Assembly (NCBI GenBank): GCA_002342545.1
Contig: DDQE01000063.1
Location: 1 to 31,648, forward strand
Source: Caryophanales bacterium UBA2450
Lineage (GTDB): Bacteria > Bacillota_I > Bacilli_A > RFN20 > CAG-826
Reading direction: 5' to 3'
DNA: 31,648 nt
The stretch's first letter is position 1. Each line of letters opens with the position of its first letter. Made by a program: the position numbers and the translations under genes. Positions 22,977 to 31,120 of this stretch are shown here, one piece after another. The notes beneath the pieces are model-generated. The model searched no databases. It saw only the letters and a program-made list of their open reading frames with translations, and had not been told where the DNA came from.

Positions 22977-23912
22977 TTATTTTGCAATATTTGCTACTCT
23001 CCATTTAGCCATTGGATGATTTTGCACATTTAATGCAATACACTCATCAAATAGTAAAGTCGGATTAAAATGTCCTTTAGAGAAGTCATTTAAATAAAGC
23101 TTTTCCTTTTCTGTTAAATTCAATAAATCTTTTAACAATTCAATAACGCATTTTTGTGATTCCTCAAGGTTGAAGGTCTCGCCCTTTTTAAGAACAGGCA
23201 TAAGCTCTTTTTTTATGCTTTTATAATTGATTGTCCTTATCTTATCAAATGTGTCGTTGGTAATTGCATAAATATTATTTAAAGATAAATAAAAAACAAT
23301 AGATTTTCTTAACATATCTCTATTAAATTGCTTGTAATTATTTATAACAAATATACTGTCATATAAGTCTCTTGGCTTACTTCTATCAATCAATGCATTT
23401 ATTTTCATTCCAAACAATTCTTCGATTGCAGGGGTTCTAACTATCACTGCTTTATCAAAATAATTAATTGTAGTAATTATTGGCGAATATAAATGCACCC
23501 TGTCCATAAAATTAACATCTACTTTAATTGTGTCTATGTTTCCAGACGCATTCCTATATCTATATATTCTAGAAAACAATGCGAAACTATTCCTAGAATT
23601 TGAAGATATCTCATATTCATCATTAATCATGAAAGAATCTAGTTCTTTCTCAAGTAACTCTCTATCTTTAATTGCAACATCTTTATCTAAGGAGCCAAAA
23701 TAATCTAAGTCGATATCCACTGATAGTCTTTTTAAATTTGTATGAACTAGATTAATTGCTGTGCCACCTTTTAATAACAGTTTTTCTTTAAAAGAACTTT
23801 GTGAAAACACAAATCGCAAAACATCAAGGAGTCTTATCACCTTTTCGATGTTGCTACCTATAAAACCAGTATCACTAGCATATTTCGATATATTTTCTTT
23901 AATATATTTCAT
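22977..23912 (-). CDS. AbiEii-family nucleotidyltransferase toxin (module 3)
   Basis: 311 residues. LLKGGTAINL (46-55) and RLSVDIDLD (62-70) give the nucleotidyltransferase core; VRTPAIEELFGMKINALI (about 158-175) then RSKPRDLYD (177-185) are the second AbiEii signature. It starts 14 bases inside the antitoxin gene, indicating coupled translation. It differs in sequence and length from modules 1 and 2, so it was probably acquired separately rather than by local duplication. Role as in type IV toxin-antitoxin systems: RNA-directed nucleotide transfer, antiphage or plasmid addiction. Confidence 0.93.
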   Translation of the reverse strand: MKYIKENISKYASDTGFIGSNIEKVIRLLDVLRFVFSQSSFKEKLLLKGGTAINLVHTNLKRLSVDIDLDYFGSLDKDVAIKDRELLEKELDSFMINDEYEISSNSRNSFALFSRIYRYRNASGNIDTIKVDVNFMDRVHLYSPIITTINYFDKAVIVRTPAIEELFGMKINALIDRSKPRDLYDSIFVINNYKQFNRDMLRKSIVFYLSLNNIYAITNDTFDKIRTINYKSIKKELMPVLKKGETFNLEESQKCVIELLKDLLNLTEKEKLYLNDFSKGHFNPTLLFDECIALNVQNHPMAKWRVANIAK

Positions 23913-24633
23913 CTGGCATGCTCCTTTCTTTTGGCACCATTAGTTTCCATTTAAGGACTAATTTTGCAAAGCCAACATTTGATTCAAAATATTGAATCTT
24001 GTTGCCAGACTTAGACAAACACAGTTGATAAAAAGATCCTGGCACTCTATCTCCAAAGTGTTTTTCAAATAGATATCCAACTTTCTGATATAAATATGCT
24101 TTATCGTAATATTTAAGCATCGTTAAAACTTTCTCTATATTCAAATCTCTACATGCATCTAAAGCATATTCTATTTCTTCTAATCCTCCAGCGTAGCCTG
24201 GATTATCAATTGAATCCACGATTGCACGTTCTAAAGAGACAACTCTTATTCCATTTTCATTCATACGATCAATTATTTCTAAATCACAGCCACTCTTTTT
24301 TGAATAATAAATATTTTCTTCAAATTCGACATCGTCAACATAGACATGCGTCAAATATGTAAAATGCGAGACAAAAGATTGAGTAGCTAATCCATAATAT
24401 TCAATCGCTTCGTGATAAGAAAAGTATGCATCATCAAAAAGTCTACAAGCTATTTGGAATTTAGATGCATATATCATTCCTGTTGTAGGATTAACTAAAG
24501 CATATAAACCTTTTTTAATTTGTTTAATTTTTCCATTTTTTAAATTGCGGCGTAAAAAAGAATTAAAACTATCGCGATTAGGATACATTTCTTTTATATC
24601 ACTATAAGTAAATAACATTGGCATGGTTTTCAT
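23899..24633 (-). CDS. AbiEi-family antitoxin / regulator (module 3)
   Basis: 244 residues. The N-terminal winged HTH (FTYSDIKEMYP then SFLRRNLKNGKIKQIKKGLYAL) is followed by the AbiEi central domain (ACRLFDDAYFSYHEAIEYYG, then VVSLERAIVDSIDNP). It neutralises the adjacent nucleotidyltransferase and probably represses the operon. The promoter is well formed (24640-24668), and its -10 ends six bases before ATG, so the message is probably leaderless. It overlaps the toxin gene by 14 bases. Confidence 0.92.
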   Translation of the reverse strand: MKTMPMLFTYSDIKEMYPNRDSFNSFLRRNLKNGKIKQIKKGLYALVNPTTGMIYASKFQIACRLFDDAYFSYHEAIEYYGLATQSFVSHFTYLTHVYVDDVEFEENIYYSKKSGCDLEIIDRMNENGIRVVSLERAIVDSIDNPGYAGGLEEIEYALDACRDLNIEKVLTMLKYYDKAYLYQKVGYLFEKHFGDRVPGSFYQLCLSKSGNKIQYFESNVGFAKLVLKWKLMVPKERSMPDEIY

Positions 24634-24639
24634 ACCAAT

Positions 24640-24668
24640 ATTTAAGCATAAATGGTTATATATGACAA
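24640..24668 (-). promoter_or_regulatory. Promoter of AbiE module 3 (leaderless)
   Basis: On the minus strand, -35 TTGTCA (24663-24668), a 17-base spacer and an extended -10 TGC-TTAAAT (TTAAAT at 24640-24645), then six bases to ATG at 24631-24633. There is no room for a ribosome site. Confidence 0.65.
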
Positions 24669-24711
24669 GTTTTACTTAAATTTAGGTAGAGTTTTTACTG
24701 TTCAGAAAATT

Positions 24712-25368
24712 TTAATGCGCTTTTTTTGCGTCTAAATAACCTAATACACCTATATAAATATAACATATTGTCTTAGGTAGCATCATCATGCCAACCCAAG
24801 AATATGTACCCGCTAATAGGACAACTAATAAATAGAAGATAAATGACAATATGACTAATATCCACATAATGGATAAGTATTTCTCTTTTCGGAAATATTT
24901 AAATAATAAAACCACTACTAAAATACCTAACAAGACAAATGGAATATTTCGATATATACCCCAATATAAATCACTACCATTCGTGGTCCACTGGTTTTGT
25001 GGGTAGCATAGTAAAGTGATTCTAGCGATTAATAAAGAGGCAACCACTAAATCAACATAGATATTTCTAGTCTTATTAATACGTTTATAGATAAATAAAT
25101 ATAAAAGTGCATAGAACACTGTCATCGTAATCGATGTCACTAATTTGCCTACTCCTAAATATAAGGCTAATGTTGCACTAGGATTATCTAATGTTTTAGT
25201 ATATAACCCTATCGCTCTAGGGATAAGATGAAAAGCGTCACCTAAACCTAGAATAATACAGGCAATCGCAAAATATACACTCTTCTTTTTGATAAGAAGA
25301 TAGATACCTAATCCAATAATAAATATTAGATATAGATAATAAAATCCTGTTTCAAATACCGCTCTCAT
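24712..25368 (-). CDS. Polytopic membrane protein, unknown
   Basis: 218 residues with about six to seven hydrophobic helices spread over the whole length (from FYYLYLIFIIGLGIYLLI to LPKTICYIYIGVLGYLDAKK). Short conserved-looking stretches are LGLGDAFHLIPRA, GKLVTSITMTVFY and YRNIPFVLLG; similar proteins of unknown role are common in Bacillota. The ribosome site is weak (CAGG). It is separated from HepT by a terminator and from AbiE module 3 by that module's own promoter, so it is probably monocistronic and more housekeeping-like than its neighbours. Confidence 0.8.
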   Translation of the reverse strand: MRAVFETGFYYLYLIFIIGLGIYLLIKKKSVYFAIACIILGLGDAFHLIPRAIGLYTKTLDNPSATLALYLGVGKLVTSITMTVFYALLYLFIYKRINKTRNIYVDLVVASLLIARITLLCYPQNQWTTNGSDLYWGIYRNIPFVLLGILVVVLLFKYFRKEKYLSIMWILVILSFIFYLLVVLLAGTYSWVGMMMLPKTICYIYIGVLGYLDAKKAH

Positions 25369-25388
25369 AAAACCTGTTTATATTATAT

Positions 25389-25424
25389 AAAAAACTCTCT
25401 CCAAATTGGAAAGAATAGTTTTTT
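25389..25424. terminator. Bidirectional-looking terminator after hepT
   Basis: AAAAAACT / AGTTTTTT arms flank an inner stem around CCAAATTGG. On the minus strand it begins at the HepT stop codon and ends in a T-run, closing the mntA-hepT operon. Confidence 0.7.
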
Positions 25425-25756
25425 CATAAATCTGATTCAAATAATTCTTTGAGCTGATATATATCTCGAGAAATGATTTCGTATACAGTTGTGTAGTTAG
25501 TTTGTCCATATTCATGAACAATACCATTTCTGAAGCCAATAATATCGCCCCAAGGTATTTCGTTATGCTCAAGTTTATATGCATTTGAAATGTCTTTAAT
25601 ATTTTCGATGAGTTGAATTAACCTGAACAGAACTGAATCTATAGTTTGTTCATTTTGCATAAACTCATCATAAGGCATATTCTTGCTATATTTAATTATC
25701 GCGTCAATCTCTACCAACGCCTTTTCCATGTAGTATTTATCATTTTTACTACCCAT
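25424..25756 (-). CDS. hepT: HepT-like HEPN toxin (RNase)
   Basis: 110 residues, all-helical HEPN/DUF86 size. The catalytic R-X4-H-X-Y motif is intact: R76, H81, Y83 (RNGIVHEYG), followed by NY. In studied HepT proteins the tyrosine of this motif is AMPylated by MntA, which inactivates the RNase. It starts eight bases inside the mntA gene, so translation is coupled. A terminator overlaps its stop. Small size, motif and partner make the call firm; RNA target unknown. Confidence 0.9.
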   Translation of the reverse strand: MGSKNDKYYMEKALVEIDAIIKYSKNMPYDEFMQNEQTIDSVLFRLIQLIENIKDISNAYKLEHNEIPWGDIIGFRNGIVHEYGQTNYTTVYEIISRDIYQLKELFESDL

Positions 25757-26228
25757 AGACCTTTATGCCATATTTCATAATCTCATTGGTTAGTTCTATG
25801 TTGTTATTTAATTCACTACTTCGTATTAAATCTACTTTCTTGTGCAACGCTTGTCTAAGTCTTTCAATTAAACCAACAAAGCGTAAACCAGTAAGTGAAG
25901 AAGAGACATATAAATCAACATCACTTTCTTCTTTTGCGCTTCCTTTAGCGTAACTTCCAAACAAATAACAGAAGTCTATTTGATTAGGGTATTCACTGTT
26001 AAATAAATCAGTAATAACTTCTTCTATTTTTTTAATAGATAACAAACCCTTTGTTTCAGTAATTTCACAATGTGATTCTAAAGAATTAATAAATCCTCTT
26101 CTTTTAATAGAATCACCATAAGATTCATCTGTTTCGTATCTACGAAGTGTCCTAATAGGAACTCCAATGATATTGGCGGCTTCAATTTGAGATAAATTGT
26201 ATTTAATTCTAGTGTCGTATAAAGTCAT
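25749..26228 (-). CDS. mntA: MntA-like antitoxin nucleotidyltransferase fused to an HTH
   Basis: 159 residues from ATG 26226-26228, which has GGGTGAG seven bases upstream; the longer frame lacks a ribosome site and covers the repeats. Residues 1-55 form an XRE-like HTH (IKYNLSQIEAANIIGVPIRT then LRRYETDE). Residues 65-159 form a minimal nucleotidyltransferase with FGSYAKGSAKEESDVDLYV (90-108), the GSx10DxD motif of MntA. MntA AMPylates and silences HepT. A DNA-binding domain on MntA is not standard and suggests this antitoxin also represses its own promoter, where two 32-bp repeats lie (26258-26321). Confidence 0.9.
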   Translation of the reverse strand: MTLYDTRIKYNLSQIEAANIIGVPIRTLRRYETDESYGDSIKRRGFINSLESHCEITETKGLLSIKKIEEVITDLFNSEYPNQIDFCYLFGSYAKGSAKEESDVDLYVSSSLTGLRFVGLIERLRQALHKKVDLIRSSELNNNIELTNEIMKYGIKVYG

Positions 26229-26257
26229 ATTGCTCACCCAGATAAACAATACCATTT

Positions 26258-26321
26258 TTGTCCTCTTTTGTAAAACTAAACCGGTCAATTTGTCCTCTTT
26301 TTTATTTATTAAGCGGTCAAT
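26258..26321. repeat. Two 32-bp tandem repeats upstream of mntA, probable operator
   Basis: Copies at 26258-26289 and 26290-26321. Each begins TTGTCCTCTTTT and ends CGGTCAAT with a variable 12-base middle. On the minus strand each carries ATTGACCG (a -35-like TTGACC) and AAAAGAGGACAA. They start 30 bases upstream of the HTH-MntA gene. 26322-26432 holds nothing recognisable. Confidence 0.65.
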
Positions 26322-26432
26322 ATTCCAACTATTTAATATCGCTTCCTCCTTTCCTATAATCATTTTCTCTATAACATGCTTTTTAAAGCATATTCTCTTC
26401 TTCTACACAAATATCATATTTAAAGAGTGCAT

Positions 26433-27112
26433 TTAAAATGCATATGTAAACATCACAAACCCTCCTTTTAAAGTGACGTGTTCAAATAAGAGAGATGATG
26501 CTCTTTTACTGAGAAGGATTTCTTCAGCGGCTAAAGAAATAATTAGGTCAAGATTATAATGGCTATATAACCTACTCACTTGTCTATCTCCTTCAAATTG
26601 AACTTGCAAAATTTCTTTGCATGTTGCCCCTTGAGCAAGCTCGCCAGACTCATAAATATTAGTGATATGGCATTCAATGTTTTGTCTTGAAGTTTCAAAT
26701 AAAGTGAGCATATGTTCTTTTCTTAAATAAACAGTCTCTTCTCCAGGAATAACGGTGACATCTAACGACACTCCATCGTCTTCAAATCTTAATAAAGATT
26801 GTTGCCTATTTGTTTTATTTCGTATATCAAAATATTGTTTTATCCAATCTTTGAAAATTGCTAGGTTATCAGGGTTTGTTTTTATTCCAACTACATTAAC
26901 AACAAGACTATTATAGCAATCAATAAAATAGTTTTTTTCATCTGCCCCAGTTCGTGCAAATTTTGCACATACTGAAGCATTTTTTCCTATTTCGCTTACT
27001 TCTGTTTTAACCTGTCTTGAAATTGTTGTTCTATGTTTATCAAACAAAATTGCTATATTGCCTAATGAAAGATATACTTCATTATCATCTCTAAGCTAAT
27101 ATAAACATTCAT
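26433..27112 (-). pseudogene. Decayed RhuM-family gene, two fused partial copies
   Basis: The minus strand starts with ATG at 27110-27112 (MNVYISL), shifts frame near 27090, and continues DNEVYLSLGNIAILFDKHRT, SVCAKFARTGADEKNYFIDC and YNSLVVNVVG. This is a RhuM domain up to about 26830. A second RhuM start follows in the same frame: LLRFEDDGVSLDVTVIPGEE, LFETSRQNIECHITNIYESG, SRLYSHYNLDLIIS. It then loses the normal GYRV and FR-WA motifs and stops early. RhuM is a virulence-plasmid-type protein of unclear role, often in Fic/toxin contexts. Two truncated copies plus a frameshift indicate decay; the 204-codon open part might still be translated. Confidence 0.65.
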
Positions 27113-27116
27113 TTCT

Positions 27117-28514
27117 TTATCTCAGCATTTCTTGTGAAGATATAAGGTGTAAATTTTTATCTTTGCAGTTTATTAAATCATCTTTAAAACCGCTATGTGA
27201 AAAGATATAAAACTGTTTGTCCTTATAGCTTTCAAGAGGTTTTGCTCTAACATCTTCTAGCATATTGTTATAAACATCCATACCTTTTGGTTTTTTACTA
27301 AATTTGCATTCACCAATAAGAAGTCTTCCCCCATCTTCGCCGAGAATATCAATTTCCACACTTCTTCCAAGAGATGTATTATCTGCTTTAAAATTAGTAA
27401 ATTCTAAATAATATCTTTCTAGTTTTCCTGTGGCATTTAAATAATAGAGATATGTTATACATAGTTTTTCATATGCATGGTTAATAAAATCGTTAATTGC
27501 GGATGCTTCCTTTTCTCTTATTCTTAATCCATTTCCGAGTTTTATATGTTCAACATATGATTGGACAAATCGAAAGTAAAAAGAGGCCATTCGGTCATTA
27601 ATCTCATAATATGTACTTCTTTTTGAATTAAAGTATGATGACTTAGTAACAATTCCTGCTTTTATTAATTCATCAAGATAAAGTGATACTTTGCCACTTT
27701 CTGCATTTAATGAAGCGCAGATATCCTTAATAGAATTAATTCTTAATGATAAACATCTTAAAATACCAACGTAAAATCCAGACGCATTAATATTGGAGGA
27801 TATCGTGAATGTTGGATCCATAGTAATTAATGAATCTCGATTAAAAAATAAGGAATTTAAATTCTCGTCGAAAGAAATGTTTTGATTAATATGAGAAAGA
27901 TAATAAGGATATGTATCTGTTAAAGACAATGTCTTAATTTGATCATCAATAGACATGTTTTTGACAAATTGTAAGGCATCACACCATTTTAACTTTGATA
28001 TGAGCAGAGAGAATGTATGTCTTTTATATAATGGTCCTGTTTTATCCTCGACTATATTTTTCATAAAAGATACGTTACTGCCCATAATTACTATTGACAT
28101 TTTTGTTTCTTTAAAAACATGGTCTATCGCATCTTGTAATTTTTCATCAAAATCAGTTCTTTTTCTTTTGCCATCATGTCCAACAACTGCGTTCGGATAT
28201 TCATCGAAAACAATCATTATTTTTTCATTGTTAAAAGCGTTTTTTAAACCTATGAAAAATGATTCCCAATTTTCAAAATAAGATAATCCGCTTTGCCCTA
28301 AAAATCTATATAGTTGATTTGATAAGTCTCTTCTAATTGATACATCATCACTATCAGAAATAAAAAACATTATTGTTTTATGCTTTTTGCTAAATTCATC
28401 GAGCAATGATGTTTTACCGATTCTTCTTTGGCCATACACAAAACCAAATTCAAAATTGTCGCTATTAAAACGTTTTTCTAATATTTGCAATTCTTCTTCT
28501 CTACCATAAAACAT
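27117..28514 (-). CDS. Archaeal-type ATPase with DUF234 nuclease-like C-terminus
   Basis: 465 residues from ATG 28512-28514, which follows GGAGGAAG; the upstream open codons only translate the 15-bp repeats. FYGREEELQ, GQRRIGKTS (28-36, Walker A) and IMIVFDEYP (99-107, Walker B) define an STAND-like/ATPase_2 domain. A winged helix follows (SIKDICASLNAESGKVSLYL then DELIKAGIV). The C-terminal DUF234 part has SVEIDILGEDGGRLLIGECK, the E-x-D and E-x-K positions of a PD-(D/E)xK fold. Such proteins are common in archaea and anaerobic bacteria in mobile regions; the function is unknown. It has its own promoter (28563-28592). Confidence 0.88.
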   Translation of the reverse strand: MFYGREEELQILEKRFNSDNFEFGFVYGQRRIGKTSLLDEFSKKHKTIMFFISDSDDVSIRRDLSNQLYRFLGQSGLSYFENWESFFIGLKNAFNNEKIMIVFDEYPNAVVGHDGKRKRTDFDEKLQDAIDHVFKETKMSIVIMGSNVSFMKNIVEDKTGPLYKRHTFSLLISKLKWCDALQFVKNMSIDDQIKTLSLTDTYPYYLSHINQNISFDENLNSLFFNRDSLITMDPTFTISSNINASGFYVGILRCLSLRINSIKDICASLNAESGKVSLYLDELIKAGIVTKSSYFNSKRSTYYEINDRMASFYFRFVQSYVEHIKLGNGLRIREKEASAINDFINHAYEKLCITYLYYLNATGKLERYYLEFTNFKADNTSLGRSVEIDILGEDGGRLLIGECKFSKKPKGMDVYNNMLEDVRAKPLESYKDKQFYIFSHSGFKDDLINCKDKNLHLISSQEMLR

Positions 28515-28530
28515 ATATATCTTCCTCCAG

Positions 28531-28560
28531 TTAGTAAGGACGTCTTTAGTAAGGACGTCT
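28531..28560. repeat. Two 15-bp tandem repeats in the ATPase 5' leader
   Basis: TTAGTAAGGACGTCT at 28531-28545 and 28546-28560, with a third start TTAGTA at 28561. Each contains the palindromic core GGACGTC(T/C). They lie between the -10 box and the ribosome site of the DUF234 ATPase, a position that suits a repressor. Confidence 0.65.
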
Positions 28561-28562
28561 TT

Positions 28563-28592
28563 AGTATAGCTGATGCATATATATTTTTTCAA
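28563..28592 (-). promoter_or_regulatory. Promoter of the DUF234 ATPase
   Basis: On the minus strand -35 TTGAAA (28587-28592), an 18-base spacer and -10 TATACT (28563-28568). Transcription would start in the first 15-bp repeat. Confidence 0.65.
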
Positions 28593-28620
28593 GAAAAAAC
28601 GACAATTATCTTACTTAACT

Positions 28621-30966
28621 TCAATAATAGTAGAACTGAAGTAGATTAAGTTTAAAATCTAATTCACCACGACTTTCAATAAAATGTTGCTCACTTTCAT
28701 TTTGGACAAAGTTCCTAAGATTAAATCCCACTACTTTGCTTGTGCCTTCAGTTAATGCCCAGCGAAACCCTCTAGTTAAAGTATCTTCACTACCAACATA
28801 TTGTTTGATAGTGAATTCGTTACCCGCTGCAGTATTTCCACCTGGGAATAATGTATCTCCATAGTTTCCACCAGCGAGTTCATGGATTTGTTTATAAGGT
28901 ACATTATCTAAACTAGAGTAGAAATCATCTTCAGTTAACTTTTCGTCTTTAGAAAATTTTACTTGGCATTCAATCCAGTTAAAGACGGTCGAGTGTGTAG
29001 TGTAGTTAACATCAAATCTACTTAACTTATCGAAATAAAATAAGATGTTAAAATTATATGCTTGTGATGTATTTGATGTGTTTTTAATACCAAAAGCGTC
29101 TAATAAATTATTCCCAACATATTGATAACTACAATCTCTAAAGATAATCGCTCCTTCAATATATTTGCCGTTTCCAACATCGATAGTGAATTTCTTATCG
29201 CTTTCATCTTTACTATATTCTTTATCAGGATGACGATAATCATATAACTTTGCGTTATATAGCATTTCTTTACTAACGGTGATAATTCTTCCATCATCTC
29301 CACCTTGATTAGGTTCAATAATAATACGTCCTTCTGTTTTAGAATATTTATTTGCAAGTTCGCCATGTAATACATCAGTAATGTAATGCACTACTACTTC
29401 ATAATCAAACAAAGAACTTGTCGCAATAGTTTCATCATTAATAAACATATTGGCCCCATCTCCTCCGCTATCAAGAAGGAAATTGTGAGATGCAATTGTG
29501 TATTCTTTTGAATCTACTAAATCTACATAAGTATTATTTTCCAATACTTTGATATCTTTTACTCTTCTATCTCCTGCAACTCTAATAAATTCACCACTGG
29601 TAGCAGTTTCTACAGTGCTTTTTATAGTAGTGTCTACTGTATATTTAAGTCCAGAAACTTGAGCGAAAGCGCCAAATTGATTTTCTTCTGGAGTGTCAGT
29701 CACTTTCATTGAAGTAAATTCTAGATAGTCTCTAATTTTACTTCCTGTAGTTTTCTTTTTTGTTAAGACATTTCCAAAAGGATGGACATTCATAATATCT
29801 TCATAAGTAACATCGCCTTTTGTTAAGCCAGTTCTAATACCACCACCATTAACAAATGCGATATCAGATTCTCCATAATATCGATAAGCATCAGCAATTA
29901 AATTACCAATAGGAGCTTCTCTAGTTCTAACAAATAATCTGTCTCCATTTAAATCGGTATCAATATGAGCGACTACTTTATCTCCAGCTTCTTCTGCTTT
30001 TGCTTTGACATCCTTTACAAATTTATCCATATCTTCATCAAGCGAATCATAGCTATTAATAAATTCATAAGAAATTTTCCCATCCTTAGAAATTGTTAAA
30101 GAGGCAAATTCATTTAATTTATAACCAGTGTCCACTAATAAAACATCTTTATTATCTTTATTCTTTTCTTTTGTCCAAGGTAAATCAATATGATTATGTC
30201 CATCTAAAAAGGCATCCACTCCTGTTGTATTTTTAATGACATCAATTGAACTAAATGGCTTATAAGAATCTTGACTACCTAAATGTGATAAGGCAATAAC
30301 ATAGTCCGCACCTTCTTTTTTACATTCATCAATTTTTTCTTGAATTAAATTATAAAAATCTTCCGCAGTTTTTGCTCCAAAATCATAGGCAACCTTTTCG
30401 TCTTCTAAAAATATTTTTGGATCAGAAGTTGTTAATGTTGTAGGAGTAGTTATACCAATATATGCGACTTTTTTAATTCCGTATTCTTTTATAACATATG
30501 GTTTAACCATATTTAATTTATTTTCTTTATTTCCGATATAGGAGAAATTACAAGAAACAACATCACCATTAAATTCTGTTAATCTACTTTTAAGGACATC
30601 AATTCCATAGTCAAATTCATGGTTACCTAAAGTCACAACGTCATAATTCATCTTATTGATGATTTCCATGACATATTCACCTTTAGAAATCGCTCCAATA
30701 AATTCGCCTTGCAAATAATCTCCAGCATCCACTAAAGCGACATAATTAGTTTTTGCTAATTTATTTTTATAATCTGCTACTTTAGCGTAACCTAAATTAG
30801 TTTCTTTGCCTTCTTTATCTTTGACACTCTCAACCGCGCAGTGGACATCAGTGGTGTAGATAATCGATATATCTTTATCTTGTACTTTAGGAGTGTTATC
30901 TCCACAACCAATTAAAGTGGTAGACATAAATGACACCATTAATATTGTGATAAGTGATTTTTTCAT
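28621..30966 (-). CDS. 5'-nucleotidase / UshA-like lipoprotein
   Basis: 781 residues from ATG 30964-30966 with GGAAG about ten bases upstream. The signal peptide and lipobox are MKKSLITILMV...LIGC with acylated Cys21. The metallophosphatase domain has TTDVHC (about 38-43), VDAGD, TLGNHEFDYG, SHLG and GHNHID. The 5'-nucleotidase C-terminal substrate domain has FVNGGGIRTGLTKGDVTYED, HPFGN and LLDSGGDG. It would dephosphorylate nucleotides outside the cell for uptake. An extra region of about 210 residues follows the usual end (GRIIIEP), rich in aromatic and polar residues, with no recognised domain. It is the most housekeeping-like gene in the window. The 3' end is close to the ATPase promoter, with no clear hairpin. 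Confidence 0.93.
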   Translation of the reverse strand: MKKSLITILMVSFMSTTLIGCGDNTPKVQDKDISIIYTTDVHCAVESVKDKEGKETNLGYAKVADYKNKLAKTNYVALVDAGDYLQGEFIGAISKGEYVMEIINKMNYDVVTLGNHEFDYGIDVLKSRLTEFNGDVVSCNFSYIGNKENKLNMVKPYVIKEYGIKKVAYIGITTPTTLTTSDPKIFLEDEKVAYDFGAKTAEDFYNLIQEKIDECKKEGADYVIALSHLGSQDSYKPFSSIDVIKNTTGVDAFLDGHNHIDLPWTKEKNKDNKDVLLVDTGYKLNEFASLTISKDGKISYEFINSYDSLDEDMDKFVKDVKAKAEEAGDKVVAHIDTDLNGDRLFVRTREAPIGNLIADAYRYYGESDIAFVNGGGIRTGLTKGDVTYEDIMNVHPFGNVLTKKKTTGSKIRDYLEFTSMKVTDTPEENQFGAFAQVSGLKYTVDTTIKSTVETATSGEFIRVAGDRRVKDIKVLENNTYVDLVDSKEYTIASHNFLLDSGGDGANMFINDETIATSSLFDYEVVVHYITDVLHGELANKYSKTEGRIIIEPNQGGDDGRIITVSKEMLYNAKLYDYRHPDKEYSKDESDKKFTIDVGNGKYIEGAIIFRDCSYQYVGNNLLDAFGIKNTSNTSQAYNFNILFYFDKLSRFDVNYTTHSTVFNWIECQVKFSKDEKLTEDDFYSSLDNVPYKQIHELAGGNYGDTLFPGGNTAAGNEFTIKQYVGSEDTLTRGFRWALTEGTSKVVGFNLRNFVQNESEQHFIESRGELDFKLNLLQFYYY

Positions 30967-31002
30967 AGAGTAATTCTTCCTTTTCTCAACTTCGAAAAAC
31001 AT

Positions 31003-31120
31003 TATACATAAGTAAAATAATTACGACAATTTGCTTCTAGCAAAATTTAAAATTATGCAGCTTTCTTACCAATAGAGATTAAGTATTGCTCTAAATAAAT
31101 ATCATAAAGGATATGTGAAC
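31003..31120. other. Intergenic region after the TnpB element
   Basis: On the minus strand the tnpB stop is followed by GTAAGTTCACATATCC, the kind of sequence at the right boundary of IS605-family elements. The boundary is therefore near 31105-31120, and the bases beyond it (about 31085-31105) would be the guide part of an omega RNA if one is made. The rest is the AT-rich leader of the 5'-nucleotidase gene. Confidence 0.4.

Noticed and set aside
25378..25584. 68-codon minus-strand frame overlapping hepT
   Set aside because: It is in another phase of the hepT gene and terminator; HepT has the intact R-X4-H-X-Y motif.
26229..26363. 45-codon N-terminal extension of the mntA frame
   Set aside because: No ribosome site, and the codons only translate the 32-bp operator repeats. 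A good GGGTGAG site precedes the internal ATG.
26197..26436. 79-codon plus-strand hydrophobic frame
   Set aside because: It is antisense to the mntA start and its repeats, with no ribosome site.
28515..28592. N-terminal extension of the DUF234 ATPase containing KDVLTKDVLT
   Set aside because: It is the translation of the 15-bp DNA repeats and includes the -10 box; GGAGGAAG precedes the internal ATG.
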